From NCBI RefSeq assembly GCF_036967205.1, contig NZ_CP146022.1, positions 4,278,001 to 4,342,000 of the forward strand: DNA of 64,000 nucleotides, read 5' to 3'. Under the pieces are notes generated by a model. That model had not been told where the DNA came from, ran no database searches, and saw only the letters and a list, made by a program, of their open reading frames with translations. The stretch is from Streptomyces sp. Q6 (GTDB taxonomy: Bacteria; Actinomycetota; Actinomycetes; Streptomycetales; Streptomycetaceae). Position numbers and translations under genes: made by a program. Positions 18,666 to 32,230 of this stretch are shown piece after piece (the first letter of the stretch is position 1; the number at the start of each line of letters is the position of its first letter).

Positions 18666-19541
18666 ATGGAGCTCGGTCTCGTCGGCCTCGGCAAGATGGG
18701 CGGCAACATGCGCGAGCGCATCCGCCGCGCAGGCCACACCGTCATCGGCTACGACCGCAATCCGGACCTCGCGGACGTCCACAGCCTCGAAGAGCTTGTG
18801 GGCAAGCTCAAGGGTCCGCGCGTGGTGTGGGTGATGGTGCCCGCCGGTGCCGCGACCCAGTCCACGGTCGATGAGCTGGCCGAGCTGCTCCAACCCGGCG
18901 ACATCGTCGTCGACGGCGGCAACTCCCGCTGGACGGACGACGAGAAGCACGCCGCCGAGCTCGCGGCCAAGGGCATCGGCTTCGTCGACTGCGGCGTCTC
19001 CGGTGGTGTCTGGGGCCTGGAGAACGGCTACGCGCTGATGTACGGCGGCTCCGCCGAGGACGTCGCGAAGGTCCAGCCGGTCTTCGACGCGCTCAAGCCG
19101 GAGGGTGACTTCGGTTCCGTGCACGCGGGCAAGGTCGGCGCCGGGCACTTCGCCAAGATGGTCCACAACGGCATCGAGTACGCGATGATGCAGGCCTATG
19201 CCGAGGGCTGGGAGCTCCTGGAGGCCGTGGACTCGGTGACGGACGTGCGCGAGGTCTTCCGGTCCTGGCAGGAGGGCACGGTCATCCGTTCCTGGCTCCT
19301 CGACCTGGCGGTCAACGCCCTGGACGACGACGAGCACCTGGACAAGCTGCGCGGGTACGCGCAGGACTCCGGTGAGGGCCGCTGGACCGTGGAAGCCGCC
19401 ATCGACAACGCCGTCCCGCTGCCGGCGATCACCGCGTCGCTCTTCGCGCGCTTCGCCTCGCGGCAGGAGGACTCCCCGCAGATGAAGATGATCGCGGCGC
19501 TGCGCAACCAGTTCGGTGGCCACGCCGTGGAGAAGAAGTAG
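18666..19541 (+). CDS. gnd: 6-phosphogluconate dehydrogenase (decarboxylating), short form
   Basis: Oxidises 6-phosphogluconate to ribulose 5-phosphate and CO2 in the pentose phosphate pathway. At 291 residues it is the short NAD-type form rather than the 470-residue enzyme. It shows the N-terminal Rossmann motif GLVGLGKMGGNM, the substrate signature DGGNSRWTDDEKHAAELAAKGI, and the catalytic segment GKVGAGHFAKMVHNGIEYAMMQAYAEG with the conserved Lys and His-Asn. Start ATG 18666 follows GTAAGGAACC. Its place between dnaN and recF is a known actinobacterial feature. Confidence 0.95.
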   Translation: MELGLVGLGKMGGNMRERIRRAGHTVIGYDRNPDLADVHSLEELVGKLKGPRVVWVMVPAGAATQSTVDELAELLQPGDIVVDGGNSRWTDDEKHAAELAAKGIGFVDCGVSGGVWGLENGYALMYGGSAEDVAKVQPVFDALKPEGDFGSVHAGKVGAGHFAKMVHNGIEYAMMQAYAEGWELLEAVDSVTDVREVFRSWQEGTVIRSWLLDLAVNALDDDEHLDKLRGYAQDSGEGRWTVEAAIDNAVPLPAITASLFARFASRQEDSPQMKMIAALRNQFGGHAVEKK

Positions 19542-19639
19542 TCCACAGGCTGAGGACGCGGTCCGCGGTCGGCGGACGAAGTCATCCACAGCTGTAGAGA
19601 ACCGCTGTTGAGAACGTTGGGGGAGGTCGGCCCACGACC

Positions 19640-20764
19640 ATGCACGTCACGCATCTGTCGCTGGCCGACTTCCGCTCGTACGCCCGGGCCGAGGTGGCAC
19701 TCGATCCGGGCGTCACCGCGTTCGTGGGGCCGAACGGGCAGGGCAAGACGAACCTGGTCGAGGCCGTCGGCTACCTCGCCAACCTGGGCAGTCACCGCGT
19801 CTCCTCGGACGCGCCCCTGGTCCGCATGGGCGCCGAGCGTGCCGTCATCCGGGCCCAGGTCCGCCAGGGCGAGCGCCAGCAGCTGATCGAGCTCGAACTG
19901 AACCCCGGCAAGGCCAATCGCGCCCGCATCAACAGGTCTTCGCAGGTCAGGCCCCGTGACGTGCTGGGGATCGTACGGACGGTGCTGTTCGCGCCCGAGG
20001 ATCTCGCGCTGGTGAAGGGCGACCCGGGTGAGCGTCGGCGGTTCCTCGACGAGCTGATCACGGCGCGTTCGCCGCGTATGGCCGGCGTGCGGTCCGACTA
20101 CGACCGCGTGCTGAAGCAGCGCAACACGCTCCTGAAGTCCGCGGCGCTGGCCCGGCGGCACGGTGGGCGTTCCATGGACCTGTCCACGCTCGACGTGTGG
20201 GACCAGCATCTGGCGCGCGTGGGCGCGGAGCTGCTCGCGCAGCGGCTGGACCTGATCGCGACGTTGCAGCCGCTGGCCGACAAGGCGTACGAGCAGCTGG
20301 CGCCCGGCGGCGGGCCGGTGGCGCTGGAGTACAAGCCGTCGTCCCCGGAGATCGTCGGGCACGCGCGCGAGGAGCTGTACGAGCAGGTCATGGCCGCTCT
20401 GGAGGGCGCGCGCAAGAGCGAGATCGAGCGGGGGGTCACCCTCGTCGGCCCGCACCGTGACGAGCTGCTCCTCAAGCTCGGCCGGCTGCCCGCCAAGGGG
20501 TACGCGAGTCATGGCGAGTCGTGGTCGTACGCGCTGGCGCTGCGGCTGGCCTCGTACGACCTGCTGAGGGCCGAGGGGAACGAGCCGGTGCTCGTCCTCG
20601 ACGATGTCTTCGCCGAGCTCGACGCGCGGCGCAGGGAGCGTTTGGCGGAGCTCGTGGCGCCCGGTGAGCAGGTCCTGGTGACGGCCGCGGTCGACGACGA
20701 CGTACCGGGCGTGCTGACCGGCACCCGGTACGCGGTCTTCGAGGGGACGGTGGAGCGGCTGTGA
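19640..20764 (+). CDS. recF: DNA replication and repair protein RecF
   Basis: SMC-like ATPase that helps load RecA at gaps; 374 residues. Walker A is [18 protein letters not shown] at about residues 30-47. The ABC signature region is [21 protein letters not shown], and Walker B is [20 protein letters not shown]. Start ATG 19640 follows GGGGGAGG. The stop overlaps the next GTG (GTGA). Two DnaA-box-like sequences lie just upstream (19539-19547, 19582-19590). Confidence 0.97.
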   Translation: MHVTHLSLADFRSYARAEVALDPGVTAFVGPNGQGKTNLVEAVGYLANLGSHRVSSDAPLVRMGAERAVIRAQVRQGERQQLIELELNPGKANRARINRSSQVRPRDVLGIVRTVLFAPEDLALVKGDPGERRRFLDELITARSPRMAGVRSDYDRVLKQRNTLLKSAALARRHGGRSMDLSTLDVWDQHLARVGAELLAQRLDLIATLQPLADKAYEQLAPGGGPVALEYKPSSPEIVGHAREELYEQVMAALEGARKSEIERGVTLVGPHRDELLLKLGRLPAKGYASHGESWSYALALRLASYDLLRAEGNEPVLVLDDVFAELDARRRERLAELVAPGEQVLVTAAVDDDVPGVLTGTRYAVFEGTVERL

Positions 20765-21315
20765 GCACGAGCGACGAATCCCGTGGCCCGGAGCGGGAGC
20801 CACAGGCGAATCCCGAGCCTTCAGGTGTCGACCTCGCGCGCGTCGCCCTACGGGCGGCCAAGGAAGCGGCACGCGCGCGGGGTGCCTCCGCGCAGCAGAA
20901 GAAGCAGGCCCGGCGGGGCGGCGGGCTGCGGTCCGGTGCGCGGGCCGACGGCCGCGATCCGATGGGGCTCGGCCCTGCCATCAACCGGTTGATCACCGAG
21001 CGCGGGTGGGAGACTCCGGCCGCTGTCGGCGGCGTCATGGGCCGCTGGCCGCAGATCGTCGGTGAGGACCTCGCCAAGCATTGCGTCCCGCAGAAGTACG
21101 ACGAGGACGAGCGCGTGCTGACCGTGCTGTGCGACTCGACGGCCTGGGCGACGCAGCTGAGGCTGCTGGCTCCGCAGCTGGTCGCGCGCCTGAACCAGGA
21201 CCTGGGGCACGGCACCGTACGCCTCATCAAGGTGCAGGGACCCGGTGGTCCCCCGCGCCGCTACGGCCCCTTGCGCGCCCCGGGAAGCACCGGTCGCGAC
21301 GACACCTACGGGTGA
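20761..21315 (+). CDS. DciA-family (DUF721) replication protein
   Basis: A protein of 184 residues. The DUF721/DciA domain spans about 70-165: [40 protein letters not shown], then [27 protein letters not shown]. DciA proteins load or recruit the replicative helicase DnaB in bacteria without DnaC. The N-terminal 65 residues are a basic disordered region. Start GTG 20761 overlaps the recF stop. The position matches Rv0004. Identity as a DUF721 protein is clear; helicase-loader activity is taken from the family. Confidence 0.88.
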   Translation: MSTSDESRGPEREPQANPEPSGVDLARVALRAAKEAARARGASAQQKKQARRGGGLRSGARADGRDPMGLGPAINRLITERGWETPAAVGGVMGRWPQIVGEDLAKHCVPQKYDEDERVLTVLCDSTAWATQLRLLAPQLVARLNQDLGHGTVRLIKVQGPGGPPRRYGPLRAPGSTGRDDTYG

Positions 21316-21530
21316 GAGCGCGCCCTCTGTAGCGGGGGGTTGACACCTCGAAGCGCTGAGTGCCGCTGTGAGCCTCTTGGAGCCCCGCTCCGCATATGGG
21401 GAGTCGGCCGAGACCGGTTGAGGGCGGCACGTGCGGACTCAGGTACCGCCAAACCCCCATCACTGTCGGCGCTACCGGTAGACTGGAAGCTAATCCCGCC
21501 CCACTTGTGGGACGCACCGAGCAACGCTGA

Positions 21531-23663
<2,133 letters not shown>

Positions 23664-23705
23664 GTCGGTCTCAGCTGACCGCCGCAGAAAGGATCTTCAC
23701 CAGCA

Positions 23706-26330
<2,625 letters not shown>

Positions 26331-26348
26331 CGCGAGGAGTGAATCATC

Positions 26349-27050
26349 GTGAGCGGAGCCACGGGCGCAGGCTCTACCGGTACATCCACCGGTACGGAAA
26401 CCGAGAGCGGCCGTGGCTCCGCTCACGACGTTCATGACGTCAAAGACTCGACCGACTCGCACGAGTCTCATGGATCCCAGGGGGGAACTGTGACGGACAC
26501 TCGAGGTCCGCAGACCCAGCAGTACGCGGATGGTGGCGGGGCCCTGCCCGGGGAGAGGCAGCAGCCCCAGCAGCAGGCTCAGCCGTACCACCCGCCGCAG
26601 GCCTACCAGAACGCACCGGCGGCGCCCGGGACGCCGGGCGCGGTCCGCAGGCCGCGCACCGGCGCACGCACCACCCCGCGCACCCGCAAGGCCAGGCTGC
26701 GCGTCGCCAAGGCGGACCCGTGGTCGGTGATGAAGGTGAGCTTCCTGCTCTCCATCGCCCTCGGCATCTGCACGATCATCGCGGCCGCCGTGCTGTGGAT
26801 GGTCATGGACGCCATGGGCGTCTTCTCGACGGTCGGCGGCACGATCTCCGAGGCCACGGGCTCGAACGAGTCCAACGGCTTCGACCTCCAGTCGTTCCTG
26901 TCGCTGCCGCGCGTGCTGATGTTCACGACGGTCATCGCCGTCATCGACGTCGTCCTCGCGACGGCCCTCGCGACGCTCGGCGCGTTCATCTACAACCTCT
27001 CCGCGGGCTTCGTCGGCGGTATCGAGCTCACGCTCGCCGAGGACGAGTAG
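26349..27050 (+). CDS. DUF3566 membrane protein
   Basis: A protein of 233 residues, 18 bases after gyrA, in the place of Rv0007. The first 115 residues are Gly/Ser/His- then Gln/Pro-rich and disordered. The DUF3566 domain covers about 118-233 (RLRVAKADPWSVMKVSFLLSIALG...), with two transmembrane helices (SFLLSIALGICTIIAAAVLWMVM and TTVIAVIDVVLATALATLGAFIYNL) separated by an extracytoplasmic loop. The start is GTG 26349 behind GCGAGGAG. Function unknown; the gyrBA linkage is conserved in Actinobacteria. Confidence 0.9.
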   Translation: MSGATGAGSTGTSTGTETESGRGSAHDVHDVKDSTDSHESHGSQGGTVTDTRGPQTQQYADGGGALPGERQQPQQQAQPYHPPQAYQNAPAAPGTPGAVRRPRTGARTTPRTRKARLRVAKADPWSVMKVSFLLSIALGICTIIAAAVLWMVMDAMGVFSTVGGTISEATGSNESNGFDLQSFLSLPRVLMFTTVIAVIDVVLATALATLGAFIYNLSAGFVGGIELTLAEDE

Positions 27051-27102
27051 GCGCGCTTCCCGCTCGAGCGCGCCGCAGGTGGGCGGGCCAGGACTATCGA
27101 TT

Positions 27103-27131
27103 TTGGGACTGGCCGCCTCGTGCGCTAATCT
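27103..27131 (+). promoter_or_regulatory. tRNA-Ile promoter
   Basis: TTGGGA (27103-27108), 17-base spacer, TAATCT (27126-27131), 40 bases before the tRNA. The bases GCTAATCTTCAGA around the -10 recur exactly before tRNA-Leu at 56524-56536. Confidence 0.65.
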
Positions 27132-27171
27132 TCAGAGGTCAGCGCGCGGGACACACACCGCAAAGCGCGGC

Positions 27172-27248
27172 GGGGCTATAGCTCAGTTGGTTAGAGCGCA
27201 TCCCTGATAAGGATGAGGCCACAGGTTCAAATCCTGTTAGCCCCACCA
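27172..27248 (+). tRNA. tRNA-Ile(GAT), 3' half supplied by integrated element
   Basis: Full cloverleaf: acceptor GGGGCTA/TAGCCCC, D-arm GCTCAGTTGGTTAGAGC, anticodon GAT at 27206-27208 in loop CTGATAA, T-arm with GGTTCAAATCC, and encoded CCA at 27246-27248. From 27203 on it belongs to the 59-bp att repeat, so the element restores the 3' half of the gene it entered. Confidence 0.98.
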
Positions 27249-27261
27249 GTGCAAAGACCCC
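27203..27261. repeat. attL of integrated element
   Basis: 59-bp sequence identical to 33313-33371. It starts next to the tRNA-Ile anticodon and ends in the terminator stem. It marks the left junction. Confidence 0.95.
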
Positions 27262-27287
27262 TCACCGATCATGGTGGGGGGTCTTTG
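27252..27287. terminator. Terminator after tRNA-Ile / int
   Basis: CAAAGACCCCTCACC, loop GATCAT, GGTGGGGGGTCTTTG (one mismatch). It lies between convergent tRNA-Ile and int, and the end of attL falls inside the left arm. Confidence 0.85.
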
Positions 27288-27303
27288 ACATCTACGGCTG
27301 ACA

Positions 27304-28461
27304 TCAGCCGATGAGCGGATCTTCCAGTAGCTCAGCGAGCATCGCGACTGCTTCCCTCTCGTCAGAGCCGACCACGTGCGTGTAGACGTCCATGGTCATG
27401 CTGATCTGGCTGTGCCGCAGGATCGCTTGGGCGACCTTGGGATGGACCTTGAGGAAGGCGAGCAAGGTTCCGCAGGTGTGCCGGGCCAGCCGGACCGTGA
27501 TGCGGCGGACGTCGGCGCGCGTGACGAGGCGGCCGAAGCTCCGGGAGAAGCCCACAGGGTCGATCAGGCCGCCATGCTCGGACGAGAAGATCAGGTCTTG
27601 GTCCGGCGCCTGCTTCCAGTGATCCCCCGCGATCTTCCGTTCCAGCTCTTGAAGCTCCCGGCGTTCTTCGAGGGCGCGAGCGCAGAACTCGGGCAGGGGA
27701 AGCACCGCCTGTGACGACTCGGTCTTGAGATCCTTCAGGATCAGCCCCTTCCCCTTCTCGCGCTGCACCTGCTTGACCGGTTCGAACTGCCGGGCCTCGA
27801 AGTCGACGTCTTGCCAGCGCAGGCCCAGGACCTCACTCCGTCGCAGGCCCAGAACGAGCACCAGGACGCAGGCCGCGTACAGCCGATGGGCCCGAGCCGT
27901 CCGAAGGAACGTGATCGCTTCCCGAGCGCTCCATGCCCTGCCCTTGTCCTTACTGACCTTGGGCATGTCGACGAGCAGGGCGACGTTCCGCGTAAGCAGC
28001 TCCTCACGGACGGCTCGGTTGAGGGCGTTCCGGAGGGTCCGCAGCACCTCGAACCGAGTCGCCGCGCCGACCTTGTCCCGCTTGAGCTGCGCCATGAACG
28101 CCCGGATCTGAGCCGGGGTGAGCTTGACCATGGACTTCGTGCCGAGGTGAGGCATCAGGTACAACCTGACCTTGGACTCGTACTTGGCGTACGTGTTGAA
28201 CTCCCGCTCCGGCTTCACGATCTGCTCAAGCCAGTAGGTCAGCCACTCGCCGACCGTCCAGGACTTCGCGGGCACGGGTACGCCGTTGCGCTCTTGCTCT
28301 TGGAGCTTGGCCAGTTTCTCCGACGTCTCGTCATACGTGGCGCCATAGACGAACTTCCGGACGCGGTTCCCGTCCGTGTCGGTCACGTAGGCGGCCCCGT
28401 GATACCGGCCGTCCTTCCGCTTGGTGATCGTTCCCCCGCCGTTGGGGCGACGCTTGGCCAT
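27304..28461 (-). CDS. int: Tyrosine recombinase (integrase) of the element
   Basis: Site-specific integrase of 385 residues adjacent to attL. The N-terminal arm-binding segment is RRPNGGGTITKRKDGRYHGAAYV. A SAM-like core-binding domain follows (about 65-160). The catalytic domain has Arg I in LGLRRSEVLGLRW, Lys in LKDLKTESSQ, box II as RLARHTCGTLL, and the nucleophile in MTMDVYTHV. Box II reads R-L-A-R-H where most integrases have H-x-x-R-H, so the first histidine is replaced. Start ATG 28461 overlaps the xis stop (TGATG); a TTG at 28464 is less likely. Confidence 0.94.
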   Translation of the reverse strand: MAKRRPNGGGTITKRKDGRYHGAAYVTDTDGNRVRKFVYGATYDETSEKLAKLQEQERNGVPVPAKSWTVGEWLTYWLEQIVKPEREFNTYAKYESKVRLYLMPHLGTKSMVKLTPAQIRAFMAQLKRDKVGAATRFEVLRTLRNALNRAVREELLTRNVALLVDMPKVSKDKGRAWSAREAITFLRTARAHRLYAACVLVLVLGLRRSEVLGLRWQDVDFEARQFEPVKQVQREKGKGLILKDLKTESSQAVLPLPEFCARALEERRELQELERKIAGDHWKQAPDQDLIFSSEHGGLIDPVGFSRSFGRLVTRADVRRITVRLARHTCGTLLAFLKVHPKVAQAILRHSQISMTMDVYTHVVGSDEREAVAMLAELLEDPLIG

Positions 28462-28646
28462 CAAGCCACCTCCTCATACTCAAGCCGTGAGACGAGGTAC
28501 GCCCGCAGGCCGTCAGCAGGGATGCGGCGACTCCGGCCGATCGTGAGTGACGGCAAGCGGTGCGTACGGATCAGGTCGTAGACGGTCGTTCGGCCCACCT
28601 TGAGCCGGGCCATGACCTCCGGGACGGTCAGCAGCTCGTCAGTCAT
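28461..28646 (-). CDS. xis: Excisionase / MerR-like helix-turn-helix protein
   Basis: A protein of 61 residues with the HTH_17 pattern LLTVPEVMARLKVGRTTVYDLIRTHRLPSLTIGRSRRIP, typical of AICE excisionases. It binds the att region and directs the integrase toward excision (family role). It overlaps int (TGATG) and the end of rep (8 bases), so rep-xis-int read as one minus-strand operon, like repSA-xis-int of pSAM2. Confidence 0.9.
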   Translation of the reverse strand: MTDELLTVPEVMARLKVGRTTVYDLIRTHRLPSLTIGRSRRIPADGLRAYLVSRLEYEEVA

Positions 28647-30066
28647 CCCAGGCCCCCAAGTCGTCGAGGTCGGACAGTTCGGTGAGGGCTTCGCGTGCTG
28701 TTTCGCGGTTCAGTTGGAGGTCTCGAGCGATGGACTGGGCGAGCCAGGATTCGCCCGGGGTGTGGCCCTGTCCGGCGTAGGTCCAGTGGGCGAGTACGAG
28801 CGTGGAGCCCTCCGTGTCGTCGAGGTCTTCGGCCCACCCGTGCTCCTGCCGGTCCTGTCGTGCGCGGTAGTCGGCCCGCACCTGTCGGAGAATGCCGAGG
28901 GTGGTGGAGTAGCGGCGGGACTTAGTGGAGAAGTGCCCGCGGAAGCCGAGCATGTGGGCCCAGTGCGCCAACAGCCGGTCCGGGTAGGCGGCATCGAGCG
29001 CCCAGCATGCTTCGATCAGGCGGCGGGTGTGCGCGGGCAGGTGGGGCAGCTTGTCGAGTTCGGCGAGTTCCCCGATGCGGTGGTCCACGGTGCCGGTTGT
29101 CTCGGCTGCTTTGGTGGCGTACTTGGCGACGTAGGAAGCCACGGCCGCTTCGGTCAGTTCCTCATGGTCGAGGGCGCCGATCGGTTGGACGTCGACTTGG
29201 GTTCCCCATGCCAGGGTGCGTCCGGCGAAGGCGCCGGCGGGCGGGATGGGGACCGTGGCGCGGGAGGCGGCGGCCCGGATCACGTCGTCCAGGAGTGCCG
29301 TTGTAGCCCACCCGGGCGGGGGACTGTCGGGACCGTCCGGTCCGTCGATGCGGATCACGGCGTGGAAGTGGACGGCGCCGCGCTTTTGGAACTCGGCAAC
29401 CTTGCCGAAGGACACCCGGCAGTGCTCGCCAAGGGCGCGTTGGGACAGGCCCGCGCGAGCGGCCAGTTCACGGCGGAGGTAGATCGTGAAGCGCTGCCAG
29501 AGCTGCCCGGCGTGGTTGTTCCACAGCACCGCCCCGGCGTAGTCGTACGCGGCCGGGTTGAGGGCCGTGCCGAGGATCGGGTCCGTGTCGGCGTGCGCGG
29601 CGCCGCAGCGGCAGCGGCCCGAGGTCGGGCGGTTGTGGACCGGGCCGAAGGAGGGCGCGGTCAGGGTGGCGAAGACCCGGGGATGATCGCGCACCGTGGC
29701 GGGGACCGACTTGCCGCCCGTGATCCCGGAGCGGATCAGGTGGTAGGTGTCCCCGGCATAGGTCCAGGCGCAGGAGGGGCAGCGGGAGGCCCGGCGGTTA
29801 CCGCAGGCGACCCGGAGGGCTCCGCCCGGCTCGTCGGCCGTCGAGTAGGCGTACAGGACGTCGCCGGTCTTGGCATCGCGGGTGACGGTCTGGCCTTGCA
29901 GACGGATCGGGTTCGAGCAGCCGCCGGTACGCCGGATCTGCTCTCGCCACCGCTCAAAGCCGGGGTCATTGGCCACGCGCAGCATGTCGGCCAGAGTCAG
30001 GGGGTCGGTGCCCACGGCCGCCGCCATGTCGGTGACGGCGGCCGGGGACACGGGGAAGTGGGTCAC
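28639..30066 (-). CDS. RepSA-like rolling-circle replication initiator
   Basis: A protein of 475 residues. It has cysteine pairs RCPSC (96-99) and CRC (152-154), probably zinc binding. The HUH motif reads AVHFHAVIRID near residues 231-241, and a YxxK-type segment SYVAKYATKAAE near 315 would carry the nicking tyrosine. This order is that of actinomycete RepSA/pIJ101-type initiators, which nick the double-strand origin of the excised circle. The start is GTG 30066, overlapping the stop of the next upstream gene (GTGA). It is the largest gene of the element. Confidence 0.88.
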   Translation of the reverse strand: MTHFPVSPAAVTDMAAAVGTDPLTLADMLRVANDPGFERWREQIRRTGGCSNPIRLQGQTVTRDAKTGDVLYAYSTADEPGGALRVACGNRRASRCPSCAWTYAGDTYHLIRSGITGGKSVPATVRDHPRVFATLTAPSFGPVHNRPTSGRCRCGAAHADTDPILGTALNPAAYDYAGAVLWNNHAGQLWQRFTIYLRRELAARAGLSQRALGEHCRVSFGKVAEFQKRGAVHFHAVIRIDGPDGPDSPPPGWATTALLDDVIRAAASRATVPIPPAGAFAGRTLAWGTQVDVQPIGALDHEELTEAAVASYVAKYATKAAETTGTVDHRIGELAELDKLPHLPAHTRRLIEACWALDAAYPDRLLAHWAHMLGFRGHFSTKSRRYSTTLGILRQVRADYRARQDRQEHGWAEDLDDTEGSTLVLAHWTYAGQGHTPGESWLAQSIARDLQLNRETAREALTELSDLDDLGAWDD

Positions 30067-30272
30067 CAGCGACGCCCCCGCTTGGGGGAGTTCGCGGTAG
30101 GGGCGGACGGGCCCGAGGTGTCCGCGGAGTTGCGGTGCCAGGAGTCGCGCTTGGGCTGGTCCTTCTCCGGCCGGTGCGCGTCGAGGTCGCGGTGCACGGC
30201 CGCGAGCACCTTGGCGTCATCGGCGTCGTACCCGCGGGGCGGTGAGTCGGGCTTGCGGCTGAAGAGTCCCAT
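30063..30272 (-). CDS. Small basic protein of the element
   Basis: 69 residues beginning MGLFSRKPDSPPRGYDADDAKVLAAVHRDLDAHR, then a basic tail ending PKRGRRW. No domain recognised. It lies in a tight minus-strand run: its ATG 30272 overlaps the stop of the 195-residue gene and its stop overlaps the rep GTG. It may assist Rep or copy control (inference from position only). Confidence 0.7.
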   Translation of the reverse strand: MGLFSRKPDSPPRGYDADDAKVLAAVHRDLDAHRPEKDQPKRDSWHRNSADTSGPSAPTANSPKRGRRW

Positions 30273-30859
30273 CACGCAGCCACCTCCTCAGCGGCCGTCG
30301 CGGCGAACTCGCGGTTTAGGGCTCGCCAGTTGCGTTCGATCTCGTAGGAGCTCTGGAAGGCACGGGTGCGGTCGAAGCGCTGGTTGTAGGTGTCCCAGAC
30401 GGCGCAGGTGTCGGTGTCGTTCTCGCAGTGCTCCCAGAACTCGCGGAGCTGCGCGGCCTTCTCGGCGACCTGGGGGAAGCCGGACCGGTTCAGGCCCTGG
30501 GTGATCAGGACGGCCAGCGCGGCGACGGTCGGGCGGGACTTGGCCACGTAGTCCGACAGGTACAGGGAGGTGATCCATTCCGTGGCGGTGAGCGTGGCCG
30601 GAGCGATCGGGGGCAGCTCGTCACCGGTCGCCCAGTCGATCGGACGGGCGTGCGGGCACGGCACGCTCTCACCGTCGATGTCGTGCATCAGCAGGCCACG
30701 GCCGTTGAAGTTGATCCAGCCCCAGCCGTCCACGTCCAGGCCGCACGTCATGCACGGGGACGGGACCAACGTCGCGTCATCACTGAACGACAGCGGAGCC
30801 GACAGCGGGGCCGAAACCGTGGCCTCAGGTCGTACGACGGTCAAGGTCGAAGGCATCAT
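30272..30859 (-). CDS. Unknown element protein, possible zinc binding
   Basis: 195 residues (194 if the second ATG at 30856 is used). A CMTCGLD pair near residues 36-39 and CPHA near 68 could form a zinc site. The rest is mixed helical, with a Leu-rich segment TVAALAVLITQGLNRSGF and an acidic middle. No family recognised. It is the first gene of the rep-xis-int operon, divergent from the GntR gene, and shares its operator region, so it is likely under that repressor (inference). Confidence 0.75.
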   Translation of the reverse strand: MMPSTLTVVRPEATVSAPLSAPLSFSDDATLVPSPCMTCGLDVDGWGWINFNGRGLLMHDIDGESVPCPHARPIDWATGDELPPIAPATLTATEWITSLYLSDYVAKSRPTVAALAVLITQGLNRSGFPQVAEKAAQLREFWEHCENDTDTCAVWDTYNQRFDRTRAFQSSYEIERNWRALNREFAATAAEEVAA

Positions 30860-30932
30860 GGAGCTTCCCTTCGGGGACGAAGGGGGCGGCGCATCTGCTT
30901 GGCGGTAGAGGGCGCCGCCCCCGGGCTTTGTG

Positions 30933-31013
30933 TGCTAGCTCACGTTTATGTATACGCGTACTAGCACGCGATGGCAAGGCCGCTTTGGGGGTACGCTAAT
31001 CCGTGAGCTAGCA
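30933..31013. promoter_or_regulatory. Operator region between the rep operon and gntR
   Basis: TGCTAGCTCACG at 30933-30944 and its exact reverse complement CGTGAGCTAGCA at 31002-31013, with a related half-site GTACTAGCACG at 30958-30968. Placement between divergent promoters suggests binding sites of the adjacent GntR protein, as for KorSA of pSAM2. Confidence 0.7.
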
Positions 31014-31031
31014 GACGATCACGGAGGAGAA

Positions 31032-31769
31032 ATGACACCGCGAGTTCAGCGGGCCGCGCCGCCGTTCATGCAGATCGCGGACCACTTTCGTCAGAAGATC
31101 GTTGACGGTGTTCTGACGCAGGACACCAAGCTGCCGTCCATTGCGGAGATCGCCGAGGAGTGGGGCGTCGCCACCGCCACGGCAGCCAAGGGGATCAAGC
31201 AGCTTCAGGCCGAGGGGTACGTCCGGTCGACTACCCAGGGCACATTCGTTGATCTAGGACGCAAGCTCACCAGCGGCTCGGACCGTCTCCAGCTCCAGCG
31301 AGCCACCGGCAGTGGATTCCGCCCTGGAGAACACGTCGAGATCGTCGGCGCAGGTCTCGTAGCGGCACCGGCTGAGATCGCAGAGGCGCTGGGGGTTGAA
31401 GCAGGAGCACCGGTCGTACGTCGCCAGCGTCGCTACCTGGATGACGAGGGAGTGATCACCTTGTCCACGTCGTGGCTTCACGGTGATCTCGCCGAGCAGG
31501 CACCCGAGTTGGCCGTTGCCGAGGCACTTCCCAGGATGACATTCGGCCTGATCGAGGACCGTACGGGACGACGTGCGGTGCGGCGCCGCGATGTTGTGGC
31601 TTTGAGGCCAGTCCCCGAGGACGCTTCTGGGCTGCTCGGGATCGAGGCGGGGACCCCAGCCCTGACCGTGACCAACTACTACTGGGACCAAGATGGTTCA
31701 GTGATCGAGTACGCCATCGACTTCATGGGCGGTGGCCGACAGCTCACGGCGGAGTACGACATCAACTGA
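31032..31769 (+). CDS. GntR/HutC-family regulator (KorSA-like)
   Basis: A protein of 245 residues. The N-terminal winged helix runs about 10-75 (FMQIADHFRQKIVDGVLTQDTKLPSIAEIAEEWGVATATAAKGIKQLQAEGYV). The C-terminal UTRA ligand-binding domain runs about 85-240 and contains LGVEAGAPVVRRQRRYLDDEGVITLSTSW. ATG 31032 follows GGAGGAGA; the frame is open to 30948 but has no ribosome site there. In pSAM2-type elements this regulator represses replication/transfer genes. Palindromic half-sites in the upstream gap support autoregulation. Confidence 0.9.
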   Translation: MTPRVQRAAPPFMQIADHFRQKIVDGVLTQDTKLPSIAEIAEEWGVATATAAKGIKQLQAEGYVRSTTQGTFVDLGRKLTSGSDRLQLQRATGSGFRPGEHVEIVGAGLVAAPAEIAEALGVEAGAPVVRRQRRYLDDEGVITLSTSWLHGDLAEQAPELAVAEALPRMTFGLIEDRTGRRAVRRRDVVALRPVPEDASGLLGIEAGTPALTVTNYYWDQDGSVIEYAIDFMGGGRQLTAEYDIN

Positions 31770-31825
31770 GGCATGGCGAGGGCCCGTTACAGGTTTCTCT
31801 ACCTCATCAAGGCTCGCTGCGCTCG

Positions 31826-31849
31826 CGGCGTGGGCTTCGGCCCACGCCG
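31826..31849. terminator. Hairpin after gntR
   Basis: CGGCGTGGGC, loop TTCG, GCCCACGCCG: a 10-bp perfect stem 57 bases after the gntR stop. No T-tract, so it could also be part of an origin structure. Confidence 0.55.
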
Positions 31850-31905
31850 CCGATCATTGCCAACCCAACCGCCGAAGAGTGCTGCCGCGAATCAACGGCC
31901 GCTCT

Positions 31906-31933
31906 GGCCCGCCGGTCCCCGCCACCATGATCC
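31906..31933 (+). repeat. 28-base inverted repeat, left copy
   Basis: Exact reverse complement of 32231-32258; core CCGGTCCCCGCCACCATG. The copies are about 300 bases apart in non-coding DNA. Confidence 0.9.
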
Positions 31934-32230
31934 AGCCTTGAGGGAGATCCCTTCAGCTTCCGTGGGACCACAAGGCGCACGCACAAGAACACCCCCGAGG
32001 ACAACCACCATCCAGCCCGAGCCGTCCCAAAGGGATCAATCCGGATCGAGGGCCCCGAACGGGGCGGCGCCGGTCGGCCGCCGCCCCGCCGCCTAAATGT
32101 CTGCGCCGCCGGCCGCGGGGCGCCGTCCGCCCGTCGCACCCCAAGGGGCCAAGAACCCAGCAACGGGCCATAGAGGTACAGGGGATTGCCGCACCACAGG
32201 TCAACGACGCTTTGGGCTACCGATTAGGCC

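Noticed and set aside
21340-21368. TTGACA at 21340 as a gyrB -35 box
   Set aside because: No acceptable -10 at 16-18 bases; left unannotated.
31807-32163. Minus-strand ORF of 118 codons in the element
   Set aside because: Low-complexity product spanning hairpins and one arm of the 28-base inverted repeat; no ribosome site.
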